Shown piece after piece: positions 25,001 through 33,164 of a DNA stretch of 38,677 bases. This DNA comes from JAVKDP01 sp040222185 (GTDB lineage: Bacteria; Bacteroidota; Rhodothermia; Balneolales; Balneolaceae), in the NCBI GenBank assembly GCA_040222185.1, contig JAVKDP010000021.1, forward strand, positions 1 to 38,677, given 5' to 3'. The notes beneath the pieces are model-generated. The model saw only the letters and a list, made by a program, of their open reading frames with translations, did no database searches and was not told the origin of the DNA. The number at the start of each line of letters is the position of its first letter. Position 1 is the first letter of the stretch. Both the position numbers and the translations under genes were made by a program.

Positions 25001-27335
25001 TAGAAGCTGACTCCGGCATCCAGTATCCTACTTTCCCTGTAACATTATTATCCCAGATCGTCCATTGTTTTCTTCCGGCTTCTTTAACCGAATATATTTG
25101 GGAATACATATGCTTGGTACGCATTGCAGTATATTTATCGTTCGCATAACCATATGTAGTTACTTTGCTACCTACTACATCCCCAGTTTCAGTTATAGAA
25201 GAAATCAACAGATTGCTGTTGTAAACATATGACCTGGAAGACACTACTGAGTCCGCTGCCCCATTAAATATACGTGTGGTATCGCTACTTATATAAGTTT
25301 TGTATTGATCAATAGTATAGGGTTTGGGTACCCAGGTGGTATCATATACAGTAACAAGTGGGGAGGTCTTATAGGAATAAATAAATCGTTCTACTTCAAA
25401 ACCTCGATTCGACTCGCTTGTGGATGATGAAAAATAATGCCCATAGCTATCTTCCTTGAGCTTTGAACCTGAACTATTCAGAGTTTCGCTTTTTGTTTTA
25501 TCACCCCTCCAAACATTCGGGTTTATTTTAAAATAGCTTACAATCTTTCCGTTCGAAGCTGCTGAAGAATAGGACTCCGTTACTTTCGTATAACCCATTC
25601 TGTTTCCGGTATATTCACCAATAGTATAAAAACCGGAGGGAAGAACTTCCTGGTAGTCGCAATTTACATTGGTTGAAGTACCTGAATCCCAAATTACCAT
25701 ATCCCCTGGTTTCAGGTAATAGGGTTCTTGTGCTATTTTTCCACTAGACAGTCCGCTACCATCATCTAATCCATAAGTATAGTTTTTAACAATATTATTC
25801 TGACTTGAAATGCCATCAGAATAGGTTATAGATGCTACTCTTACCCCACCTGAATTTTCTACAGTAGTTAAACTTGTGTTAGCAACCTTGCTATAGGTGT
25901 TCCCTTCATATGTAAATTCAGTGTAACCCCCGGTTTGATAGGTGATCTTTTTCAGCATTGCAATCTTTGCTGAAGCACTTGAAGGCTCACGATTAGCTCC
26001 GTTATAGATCAATACTCCACCGAAGTAAGTATCAGGAATTGTAGACGTATTATTAGTCTGACCATTATAATATCCCCAATGATCTACGGCATATTTATCA
26101 TTTACATCATCATAGTTAGGGATAGAACCCGCATTGTATTCAAAAGTATACAATGGATTTTGACCGGATACACTGGAAGTGATATCAATATCCTCCAGTT
26201 TTAATCTTTTGTGTCCATCGGGGTTGGTAAAATAATCGTAATTAAAATCTATATTTATTAAAGCTCCGCTACCTTCTCTTATATCCATGTAGTGAAGTCT
26301 TCTCTCTGTGGAAAGGTCGGTTCTGGATTGAGTCCAAAACTCTACATAATAGTTGTTGTTACTACTCAGTTTAATTTTTTTTAGATAGACTGCGTCATTA
26401 TCAATCACATTTTGGCTTTCAATGTCATTATCCTCACCTACACATCGGAGGTCAAGATCAGTAATAATTTGTCGGCCTTGCGTAAATGTTTTTTGAACGC
26501 TCCCATAACCCGGAGAAGTACCTTCATCATATTCGAGTATAATGTATTCCGCGTGTTGAGGGTGTTCAATTTTTGTCAAATACCAGGATGAAATAACGCT
26601 GTTTAGACTTCCACTAGAAACACTGGAATTTACAATAGTCGAAACGCTGGTTGTGGTATACTCTTTCTGTGCAAAAGTATATTTGATACCGGATTCGTCC
26701 GTTAAGACCCAGGAAATAATTGTATTAGCAGTGGGAAGCCCCCCGCCTTGTCTGATAGGCTCAATTTTGATCTTCTTCTCTGAACGAAGTTCATAATGAC
26801 CATCCATAAAGAACATTTCTCCTGAATAGCCCGGTAATGAAATAATAAACTTATCCGGCTCTGAATCTATATCTCCGTCAACAATATCATCATATGTTGC
26901 TTTATCGGATGAATCTGGATTGGTTTCGTCCGGGTCAAAATTTAAAATGGTGTTTTCGTGCTCTTCAAAACCTTCGAAGCTATCATCTGGTAAATGTCGT
27001 ACTACTCTGGTAATAACTCCACCCGCTTTTAGCGACCAACCAAGCCCAACCCAACTTGCCCTTTCCTGGACTCTTAATCCTGAACTATTATAGTGCAAAG
27101 AAACAGGTACACTAAGCCCATAGTATGAAAACTCATACAGAGGTAAAGATACACTATTTGCTCCATTGAACTGATCTATGGACATTTCTTGCACTTTTGC
27201 TATGGAGGCGGCAGTTGGTGAAGGGAAGGTTTTAACTCCAGTATGAGCAAATTCATCTCCAAGTTGGGCAAATGCAGTTATAGGTACCAGGATTAAACCT
27301 ATTACTATTCCTAAACTCCAGATTCTCTTTTTCAT
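22044..27335 (-). CDS. Giant YD-repeat (Rhs) shell protein without a core or toxin tip
   Basis: A 1763-residue protein with a signal peptide (about 1-23, ITAFAQ). The N-terminal segment FPSPTAASIAKVQEMSIDQF and the VPVSLHYNSSGLRV block are typical of Bacteroidota Rhs proteins. Many YD repeats follow (YDSYGNVLEVND, YDTHGRVTEMKD, YDAVGNMIF and others), which in relatives build a hollow beta-spiral shell enclosing a toxin. The protein stops at GGIGRITKF, right where the Rhs core (TDHLGSVR...) would normally continue; that core is encoded two genes downstream. No stop-codon decay is seen at the junction and the following gene has its own signal peptide, so the split looks stable. First gene of the minus-strand operon. 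Confidence 0.9.
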   Translation of the reverse strand: MKKRIWSLGIVIGLILVPITAFAQLGDEFAHTGVKTFPSPTAASIAKVQEMSIDQFNGANSVSLPLYEFSYYGLSVPVSLHYNSSGLRVQERASWVGLGWSLKAGGVITRVVRHLPDDSFEGFEEHENTILNFDPDETNPDSSDKATYDDIVDGDIDSEPDKFIISLPGYSGEMFFMDGHYELRSEKKIKIEPIRQGGGLPTANTIISWVLTDESGIKYTFAQKEYTTTSVSTIVNSSVSSGSLNSVISSWYLTKIEHPQHAEYIILEYDEGTSPGYGSVQKTFTQGRQIITDLDLRCVGEDNDIESQNVIDNDAVYLKKIKLSSNNNYYVEFWTQSRTDLSTERRLHYMDIREGSGALINIDFNYDYFTNPDGHKRLKLEDIDITSSVSGQNPLYTFEYNAGSIPNYDDVNDKYAVDHWGYYNGQTNNTSTIPDTYFGGVLIYNGANREPSSASAKIAMLKKITYQTGGYTEFTYEGNTYSKVANTSLTTVENSGGVRVASITYSDGISSQNNIVKNYTYGLDDGSGLSSGKIAQEPYYLKPGDMVIWDSGTSTNVNCDYQEVLPSGFYTIGEYTGNRMGYTKVTESYSSAASNGKIVSYFKINPNVWRGDKTKSETLNSSGSKLKEDSYGHYFSSSTSESNRGFEVERFIYSYKTSPLVTVYDTTWVPKPYTIDQYKTYISSDTTRIFNGAADSVVSSRSYVYNSNLLISSITETGDVVGSKVTTYGYANDKYTAMRTKHMYSQIYSVKEAGRKQWTIWDNNVTGKVGYWMPESASIWNGTGSIPPADPDANSIEVLDILKYDSYGNVLEVNDANGNLTKYYFGDNSNPLTQNGINSISGVYLTGLERIQASGSGVDLTQTAKYDTHGRVTEMKDESGVILKYTWDALDRLTEIRDSGNTLLEDYTYSNSYSGTSYAHANSNHVRTRSYDNGNTVTSYQFFDGLGRPIQTQQSIGGSDVIVQHVFYDELGRQEAVTKPVILSSGLSYKSISSLVGSTWDPGEALATGGSVYGYYKNTLGHTDLDSKYAYAQTAYEASPLGRATKQASPGYTYRMNSTRTIDSEYGLNASTNEDFDGTNELGFPINTLLRQQITNENEVESWQFVDAWGRTVMEVIDLNGDDGVSTSATYDIFTGYEYDGFGNLTKVHEPEGWGTANLKREYTYDKLNRITSENTPYLDASTEYKYDKAGNLRFVRNAEHKESGSEQTTTKYLSYQNTTSSSFTYPKNGILNFDVSFSSLGSDYVNMTLEKMDNPEREIYREAFDGWDSSGSNSETLQEGSYRYNVKVPGGTSALWSLTITERVRPFQFSYTKYDELDRVTEAGEYWGSSSHYTQANAENESWPTSSKQAFTLNYYDVTNGDATATNLTGRLARSRYLDPVTWTWGDTWYSYDSKGRVSWVKQKLPGVSTKRIDYEYTTQGLVTEIIYQDGSSTEEMHFWYTYDSANRLTHVYSNREDDFANAKLESNFSYTAEGQIDQQALGGDISSGGAQLLDYEYHIRGWLAKINDPDNTGSPTGFADDRFGMELRYESQSASSASTWEAKYNGDISQIRWKVSAPSALTNDNPLYNYKYDNASRLINADFNNSNTSYSAFGAYDVSIGHLQPDVHNKVGKSGNLVTMRRYNDYVTGGSETFTYKYYDNTNKLKNVIGSSSVEDYKYDAVGNMIFNDDRNVTSIAYNTQNLSYRLIQKYNSTTAYLHEYSYDNAGQRVQKRFRTAESYSTVNAYQNFIRGVDGEVLAVYSGSTLLYWNIPGGIGRITKF

Positions 27336-28007
27336 AGTCTCCCAGTATTTTCTTTAAACTTAATTATCATTAGTATGAAAAAATTTGAGCAGCTATTCCA
27401 TACTTAACACAAATAAATTGTTCTGTATTTACTTAGCCTCAAAAAATATGTTCCTGAGCATTCTGGATAAGTATTTAGTCTAATAAAGAACCTGGAAATA
27501 GTTCTAACCCCATGAAGAATAGCTGTAAAAGAGTAAGGAATCTGAGAGCAGGTTTAGCTTTTCATAAATGATCCCCAGTGAGGCGCTATATATACTCCAT
27601 CTGCTGGTTTGTCAACGCAACTATCTTCGATGGAGTTATTGACTCCAGCAATATAGAGATAAGTCTCTATAAGTCACTTTCTAAGAGTATGCTTTTTTGA
27701 AATCATATAATCTAAATGATGCATTCCAAAATAGCCTAAGATGCAATCGGAATGGTGAACCTGTACTTATAATCGATTTGAAGAATGAGAACAAAAAAAG
27801 CTCTGAGATTTAGAACAGTTATTGTGGATACAACTGAGAAGCTTAATTTTATGGAAGAGTTTAGGTAAGATCTTTTTTGCCATTTGAACAATCTGGTATT
27901 TAGTAATCCATATATTTTACTGACCCCCTCCTGACCCTGTATACTATTTAGCAACGACGGGTTCTAAAAAAGAAAAGCCTCGCATCGCTATAAGTAATTG
28001 CGATACA
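27336..28007. other. Right-end noncoding region of the island
   Basis: About 670 bp without a supported gene. It should contain the promoter of the Rhs operon (minus strand); a loose AT-rich -10-like stretch lies about 35-45 bp before the start codon but is not convincing. Small palindromes occur at 27632-27648 (TGGAGT/ACTCCA) and 27653-27670 (ATAGAGA/TCTCTAT). The arm-site pair and the tRNA terminator lie at its right end. Confidence 0.6.
27920..27937 (+). promoter_or_regulatory. Putative integrase arm-type sites, right end
   Basis: CTGACCCC at 27920-27927 and CTGACCC at 27931-27937 repeat the left-end motif with the same 11-bp period and the same orientation, both preceded by TAC/TTAC. They lie 71 bp inside the right direct repeat. 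Confidence 0.65.

Positions 28008-28014
<7 letters not shown>
27974..28014 (-). terminator. Terminator of tRNA-Phe supplied by the element
   Basis: On the minus strand AAGCCTTGTATCGC, an A/T loop, and GCGATGCGAGGCTT form a long stem followed by TTCTTTTTT. It directly follows the tRNA gene. Its tRNA-proximal arm is partly inside the direct repeat, the rest is island sequence. Confidence 0.8.
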
Positions 28015-28096
<82 letters not shown>

Positions 28097-28160
28097 CTTC
28101 AGAAGGACGGCAAAGATAGCGGGTTTCTAAGCTAGTTACAATACGAAAGGTGTTATTTAT

Positions 28161-29864
28161 TCAGGAAAGATGAATATCTCTAAGCCTCATCTGCAGTGTT
28201 CTCCTGCCATTCCAGAAGTTCTCCTCTAACACATAGGCCACATCAAACTTGTTTCCGTTTCTTACTGATGGTAAAAATTCATGCATATTGAATCCAATTA
28301 CGTCAAAAACCCCCGAATCTCCCTGGCGAACCCTCATCTTTAAATGGCCGTTGCCCACAACGGTTGGTACCCCTACCGCTTCTACATTCTCACTTACAAA
28401 AATAGGCCGCAGGTTTGATGGTCCATACGGCTTAAACTGAACCAGTAACTTCCAGAACTTCATGTCAATTTCTTTCAGCTCCAGTTTTGAATCGATAGTA
28501 AGCTCAGGTTCAAAATTATTTCCGGATAATCCCTGGTAAGCAATCTGGTTTATCCGTCTTCGAAACTCAGAAAGGTTCTTTTCTTCTAGTGTTAATCCCG
28601 CAGCAAATTCATGTCCCCCAAATTGCTCCAATAAATCCTCACACTGCTTCATCGCATCATAGATATTGAAACCTTTAATGCTCCTCCCCGATCCTTTGAT
28701 CTTGCCCTCTACATTACTCAGCATAATAGCCGGCCGATGAAACAAATCTACCAGCCTGGATGCTACTATTCCAATTACTCCAAGGTGCCAGTCTGGTTTA
28801 TATAACACAAAGGTTGAAATTTCATCAATATCCAGTTCGTCATCGATTTGAGCCAGCGCCTCTTCCATGGTCTGGGTGTCTTTATCCCTTCTCCTCAAAT
28901 TGATGGATTCCAGCTCACTTGCAAGTTCTTTTGCAGCGCTGTATGAATCGGCTATCATCAGTTTTACAGAAGTACTGGCATCGCCCATCCTTCCTGCTGC
29001 GTTTATCCTCGGACCAATGGAGAACACTATTTTTGAAGTGGTAATATCCTCAATTGGCATTTTTATTAACTCCAGCAACGCCCTGATTCCTACTCTTGGG
29101 GAGGATTGAATCATCTGCAGGCCCGCTTTCATCAAAATTCTGTTCTCATCTATAATCGGGACAATATCCGATGCAATCGAAATGGCGACCAGATCCAGGT
29201 ATTTGTAAGCTATCGATCCCGGCAAGCCAAGCTTTACTAAAGTCCCCTGGATTAACTTAAAACCAACTCCGGCCCCTGAAAGTCCATCGAATGGATAATT
29301 ACAATCCGGGCGTTTGGGATCTAACACCGCAACCGCTGTAGGAAGGGCATCCCCTACGGTGTGGTGGTCACAGATAATAAGCTCCATCCCTTTTTCAATA
29401 ATCTCTTTTGACTCTTCAATAGCCGTAATCCCGCAATCAACCGAAACGATAAGGTGTGCCCCGATACTTTCCGCATATTGAATTCCTTCCGGGTTTATCC
29501 CATATCCTTCTTTGAAACGATGAGGGATATAATATTCTGCATCAACCCCGAATTCTTTTAGAAATGTATATAAACAAGCCGTAGCGGTAGTACCGTCTAC
29601 GTCATAATCGCCGTATACGAGCACCTTTTCGCTCTTACGAATAGCTAATGCAAGCCGATCTGCTCCTAAATCCATATCCTTCATTAAAAAAGGATCATGA
29701 AGAAGTTCTATCTGAGGTCGAAAAAAGGTCTTTGCATCTTCATAATTATCTATGCCACGGATAGCCAGTAAATGAGCTATCCTTTCCGGAACTCCGAGTG
29801 CCTGCTCTAACGCGGATACACGATCTTTCTGCTCCGGCTGTGCGTACACCCAGCGGAATGACAT
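28161..29864 (-). CDS. recJ: Single-stranded-DNA-specific exonuclease RecJ
   Basis: A 567-residue RecJ, a 5'-3' ssDNA exonuclease used in recombination and mismatch/base-excision repair. DHH-family metal-binding motifs are clear: GDYDVDGTTA (85-94), VDCG (142-145), DHHTV (166-170), followed by the DHHA1 motif with GGHEFAAG and the C-terminal OB-like domain (FKPYGPSNLRPIF, LQMRLRDI). Length is normal for the core family. The ATG start gives the usual SFRWVYAQP N-terminus. It is in the same orientation as tRNA-Phe, whose 5' end lies 64 bp beyond the recJ stop. Confidence 0.97.
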   Translation of the reverse strand: MSFRWVYAQPEQKDRVSALEQALGVPERIAHLLAIRGIDNYEDAKTFFRPQIELLHDPFLMKDMDLGADRLALAIRKSEKVLVYGDYDVDGTTATACLYTFLKEFGVDAEYYIPHRFKEGYGINPEGIQYAESIGAHLIVSVDCGITAIEESKEIIEKGMELIICDHHTVGDALPTAVAVLDPKRPDCNYPFDGLSGAGVGFKLIQGTLVKLGLPGSIAYKYLDLVAISIASDIVPIIDENRILMKAGLQMIQSSPRVGIRALLELIKMPIEDITTSKIVFSIGPRINAAGRMGDASTSVKLMIADSYSAAKELASELESINLRRRDKDTQTMEEALAQIDDELDIDEISTFVLYKPDWHLGVIGIVASRLVDLFHRPAIMLSNVEGKIKGSGRSIKGFNIYDAMKQCEDLLEQFGGHEFAAGLTLEEKNLSEFRRRINQIAYQGLSGNNFEPELTIDSKLELKEIDMKFWKLLVQFKPYGPSNLRPIFVSENVEAVGVPTVVGNGHLKMRVRQGDSGVFDVIGFNMHEFLPSVRNGNKFDVAYVLEENFWNGRRTLQMRLRDIHLS

Positions 29865-30141
29865 GGTTTAGTTTATTTTTATTTTTATACATAAAGAGTT
29901 GCACGGTGATCAGACCATACGACACTGCGCCGGGCGCATAATTTTTACAAAATACACTTTTGTTTCGAACTTTCATTATAGATGGACTTAATAAAAGTGA
30001 CCAAACCGGCTAAAAAAAATGGATGCTTTAAAAATAACCCCGGGGTTTATTTATTATTGTTTTCATAACTTTTACTGGCAATTAAATTCGTAAAGCGAGA
30101 GCTTTGGAAGCGGTTCCAAGAATTACCTTTAAACTCTATTC

Positions 30142-31311
30142 ATGTTAGAATCTTCTTTAAAAAATACGGCTACAGAAAAGAACGAAGAACTTCATTTTCC
30201 ACTGTTTGACGAGCTTCAAACAGCCGGGCATGAGCAGGTAGTAATTTGCTCTGATCCGAAAACCGGACTGAGAGCCATTATCGCTATTCATGATACCACA
30301 TTAGGGCCTGCATTAGGCGGAACCAGGATGTGGATGTACAAATCAGAAGATGCCGCTCTTAAGGATGTGCTTCGCCTTTCACGCGGAATGACTTATAAAG
30401 CAGCCATTTCAGGACTTAACCTGGGTGGTGGGAAAGCTGTCATTATCGGCGATCCCCGTACAGATAAAACTGAACCTTTGTTTCGTTCTTTCGGGCGCTT
30501 TGTAGACGGACTTGCCGGACGTTACATCACCGCTGAAGATGTTGGAATGGAAGTACAGAATATGGAATGGATTTATTCTGAGACCAAATACGTCACAGGA
30601 ATACCTGAATCAATGGGTGGAAGTGGAAACCCTTCTCCGGTTACTGCATATGGTGTATACATGGGTGTTAAAGCTGCCGCTAAAAAGGCTTACGGAAGCG
30701 ACTCACTGGAAGGAAAGAAGATTGCATTACAGGGAGCTGGCCATGTAGCCTCATACTTTGCAAAGCATGCCGCCAGCGAAGGAGCCAAAATCTACTTAAC
30801 AGATATTTTTGAAGACAAAGCCTCTCAACTTGCGAATGAAGTCAATGCTGAAATCGTAGCTCCTGATGAAATCTATGGTCTGGATGTAGACATCTTTACT
30901 CCCTGTGCACTTGGCGGCGTAGTGAACGATACGACCATTGAGCAGTTTAAATGTGCCGTAGTGGCTGGTGGTGCTAATAATATCCTGGATGATGAAAACC
31001 GCCACGGACAAATACTTCTGGATAAAGGTATCATCTATGCCCCTGACTATGTGATTAATGCAGGTGGAATCATTAATATTTCAAGTGAACTGGAAGGTTA
31101 TAACAGGGAACTGGCTATGCAGAATACACAGAAAATTTATGACACTACATTGAAAGTCCTGGCGTATTCAGATGAACATGGTATCCCAACGCATAAAGCT
31201 TCCAATATTCTGGCGGAACAGCGTATTGCAGATGCTGCAAAGCAAAAATCAGAAGGCACTTTTGAAAGTAATGCAACAGGTCGAATGAGCGAAATGTACA
31301 CGAACGACTAG
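30142..31311 (+). CDS. Leucine dehydrogenase-type amino-acid dehydrogenase
   Basis: A 389-residue Glu/Leu/Phe/Val dehydrogenase family enzyme, oxidatively deaminating a branched-chain amino acid with NAD+ (leucine is the likeliest substrate). Motifs: LGPALGGTRMW (54-64), MTYKAAISGLNLGGGKAV (83-100) with the two catalytic lysines Lys86 and Lys98 spaced 12 apart as in LeuDH, and the Rossmann GAGHVA (198-203). Divergently arranged with recJ over a 277-bp intergenic region. A strong terminator follows, so it appears monocistronic. Phenylalanine or valine dehydrogenase are the alternatives. Confidence 0.9.
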   Translation: MLESSLKNTATEKNEELHFPLFDELQTAGHEQVVICSDPKTGLRAIIAIHDTTLGPALGGTRMWMYKSEDAALKDVLRLSRGMTYKAAISGLNLGGGKAVIIGDPRTDKTEPLFRSFGRFVDGLAGRYITAEDVGMEVQNMEWIYSETKYVTGIPESMGGSGNPSPVTAYGVYMGVKAAAKKAYGSDSLEGKKIALQGAGHVASYFAKHAASEGAKIYLTDIFEDKASQLANEVNAEIVAPDEIYGLDVDIFTPCALGGVVNDTTIEQFKCAVVAGGANNILDDENRHGQILLDKGIIYAPDYVINAGGIINISSELEGYNRELAMQNTQKIYDTTLKVLAYSDEHGIPTHKASNILAEQRIADAAKQKSEGTFESNATGRMSEMYTND

Positions 31312-31340
31312 CGTTAATTGATAATTAAATCCTTATCTTT

Positions 31341-31378
31341 GATCCCGTTCATTGTTACAATGATCGGGATTTTTTTGC
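31341..31378 (+). terminator. Intrinsic terminator of the leucine dehydrogenase gene
   Basis: ATCCCGTTCATTG, loop TTA, CAATGATCGGGAT forms a 13-bp stem with one mismatch, followed by a run of seven T residues. Confidence 0.93.
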
Positions 31379-31396
31379 TTAACACTTTTTGAATAA

Positions 31397-32299
31397 ATGA
31401 ATATAGAGGACTACCAGTTTAAGGACAGGATTATCAAGGGGATTACAGAAGACGGAAACTTCAAAGTTTCAGTTGTTAAAACAACTGATGTGATAAAAGA
31501 AGCCAAAGAACGTCATAACCTCTCCCTTCTCAATACCGTGATTCTTGGAAAAACACTAACGGCGGCTATGTTGTTGGCATCTGAGTTAAAAAGTGAGGAA
31601 CGAATCCAGCTTCGCTTAGATGGAAGCGGACCTATTGGGATGGTACTTGCCGAAGCTAACAGCCTTGGTGAAATCAGGGGTTACGTTGCAAACCCTCAAA
31701 CTGAACTGGATTATTCAAAACCAGGTGTTACTATTGGAGACGGCCTGGGATTAGGAGTGCTTACCTTTACAAAGATCCTTTATAATGAAGCAGAACCCAG
31801 AACCAGCTCTATACAGCTTGTTAAAGGCGATATTACCTCAGATGTGGTTCATTTCCTGGCTCAGTCTGAACAAGTTCCTTCCGCTGTTTTATTGGATGTT
31901 GGTATCGATGAAAGTGGAGAAGTAACTGAAGCGGGAGGCTTATTGCTTCAAAGGCTTCCGGGTGCACCTGATGGTCAAATTGATATGCTGCAAGAACGCC
32001 TTGGTTCTTTCCCGGCTATAAATGAAATGCTGGAAGACCAACAGTATATTGATGAGATTATGAAAAAGGCACTTTCTCCAATAAAAGTTAAAGAACTTTC
32101 CCGCCAGCTCGTTGATTTCTTCTGCAGATGTTCACGAGAACGATTCCTGGGAGCCATGGCTATGTTGAGTTATGACGACCTGAAAGAAATGGACGGTGAA
32201 ACACAGGAGATTGTGTGCCATTATTGTAACAACAAGGAAGAAATCACGAAAGAGGAAATCTCAAACCTGATTACAGAGGCTAAGGCAAAACTCAATTAA
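31397..32299 (+). CDS. hslO: Redox-regulated chaperone Hsp33
   Basis: A 300-residue Hsp33, a cytoplasmic holdase that unfolds and activates when its zinc site is oxidised. The N-terminal domain shows GKTLTAAMLLAS (51-62) and the glycine-rich DGSGPIGMVLAEA (75-87). The C-terminal zinc domain has Cys243-x-Cys245 and Cys274-x-x-Cys277 (FFCRCSRERF ... IVCHYC). Length is normal. The start ATG follows the preceding terminator by about 20 bp. The next two genes run in the same direction with short gaps (29 and 8 bp), suggesting an operon. Confidence 0.96.
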   Translation: MNIEDYQFKDRIIKGITEDGNFKVSVVKTTDVIKEAKERHNLSLLNTVILGKTLTAAMLLASELKSEERIQLRLDGSGPIGMVLAEANSLGEIRGYVANPQTELDYSKPGVTIGDGLGLGVLTFTKILYNEAEPRTSSIQLVKGDITSDVVHFLAQSEQVPSAVLLDVGIDESGEVTEAGGLLLQRLPGAPDGQIDMLQERLGSFPAINEMLEDQQYIDEIMKKALSPIKVKELSRQLVDFFCRCSRERFLGAMAMLSYDDLKEMDGETQEIVCHYCNNKEEITKEEISNLITEAKAKLN

Positions 32300-32328
32300 C
32301 TGACGACTAACTAAATATCCGGCTTATT

Positions 32329-33156
32329 ATGGGCAAACTTACAGAAGATGAAATCCGACGCATTGTTAAAAGAGCTTCCATTTTCCAAAAGTTTTATGAG
32401 CAGGCCCCACCCAGGGCCGACAACCCTTTGCCTGAAGAAGACCAAACGCTCTACGAAATTGCCGACTCCCTGAATATCGATCGCCATTTTGTTAAAGAAG
32501 CCCTGATTGAACATAAAGGTATTGCACTTGATGACCCGATACGGATTGACACCAATAGTAATCATAAAGTAGAAATACGTGCCCATGCCAATGGAGCATT
32601 GGACGGAAGCCTGGTAAATGAGCTCAAAGCGCAACTGGAATATCACTTTAATACCATTGGAGCTGTTTCCCGCAGAAAAAACAGAATATTCTGGAAAGCA
32701 AAACCTGCAGGCCCTTCCAAGTTTCTGGCTACCGCCAGCTCTCCTGAACTTATTCTTGAAGAGTCTAATGGCAGGGTTAAGCTTACATTAAAACAAAGCC
32801 TGAAAACACTTAATAAATTACTCCTACCTGCATTTGCTGCTGCTTTCGGTGGGTTTATGATGATTTCAGGAGGCCTTTTTGGCTCAGGAAATGATTCTGA
32901 GCCGTTGATTATTGTCGGTTCCATGTTTGTTGCAGGTGCCTTTCTATTCTCACGATTTGTTAAGGGAAGAAAGAACAAGAGAAAGGAAAAGTTGATGGAG
33001 CTAACTGAAGTGCTACAACAAACACTTGAACGACGATTCCGAGCTGGAATTCCCAAAGAGGAAAAGAAAAAAGAAACTATTTCTATTCCTGATTTAGCCG
33101 ATATTGAGATCGAAGACGAAATTGAAATCACTCCACAAAAAAAGGTTAATTCTTAG
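32329..33156 (+). CDS. Unknown protein with two membrane segments, between hslO and an NDH-2
   Basis: A 275-residue protein that I do not recognise. The N-terminal 60 residues (LTEDEIRRIVKRASIF ... LYEIADSLNIDRHFVKEAL) look like a helical, HTH-like or SHOCT-like module. A beta-rich stretch follows at about 75-160. Two hydrophobic helices lie at about 166-187 and 194-211, then a Lys/Arg-rich segment and a charged, acidic tail (IEIEDEIEIT). It may be a membrane-tethered regulator or stress protein. The stop lies 8 bp before the next gene. Confidence 0.7.
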   Translation: MGKLTEDEIRRIVKRASIFQKFYEQAPPRADNPLPEEDQTLYEIADSLNIDRHFVKEALIEHKGIALDDPIRIDTNSNHKVEIRAHANGALDGSLVNELKAQLEYHFNTIGAVSRRKNRIFWKAKPAGPSKFLATASSPELILEESNGRVKLTLKQSLKTLNKLLLPAFAAAFGGFMMISGGLFGSGNDSEPLIIVGSMFVAGAFLFSRFVKGRKNKRKEKLMELTEVLQQTLERRFRAGIPKEEKKKETISIPDLADIEIEDEIEITPQKKVNS

Positions 33157-33164
33157 CCAAACCA

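Noticed and set aside
27736..27954. Minus-strand ORF of 72 codons at the right island end
   Set aside because: No motif, and it covers the arm-type repeats; probably chance.
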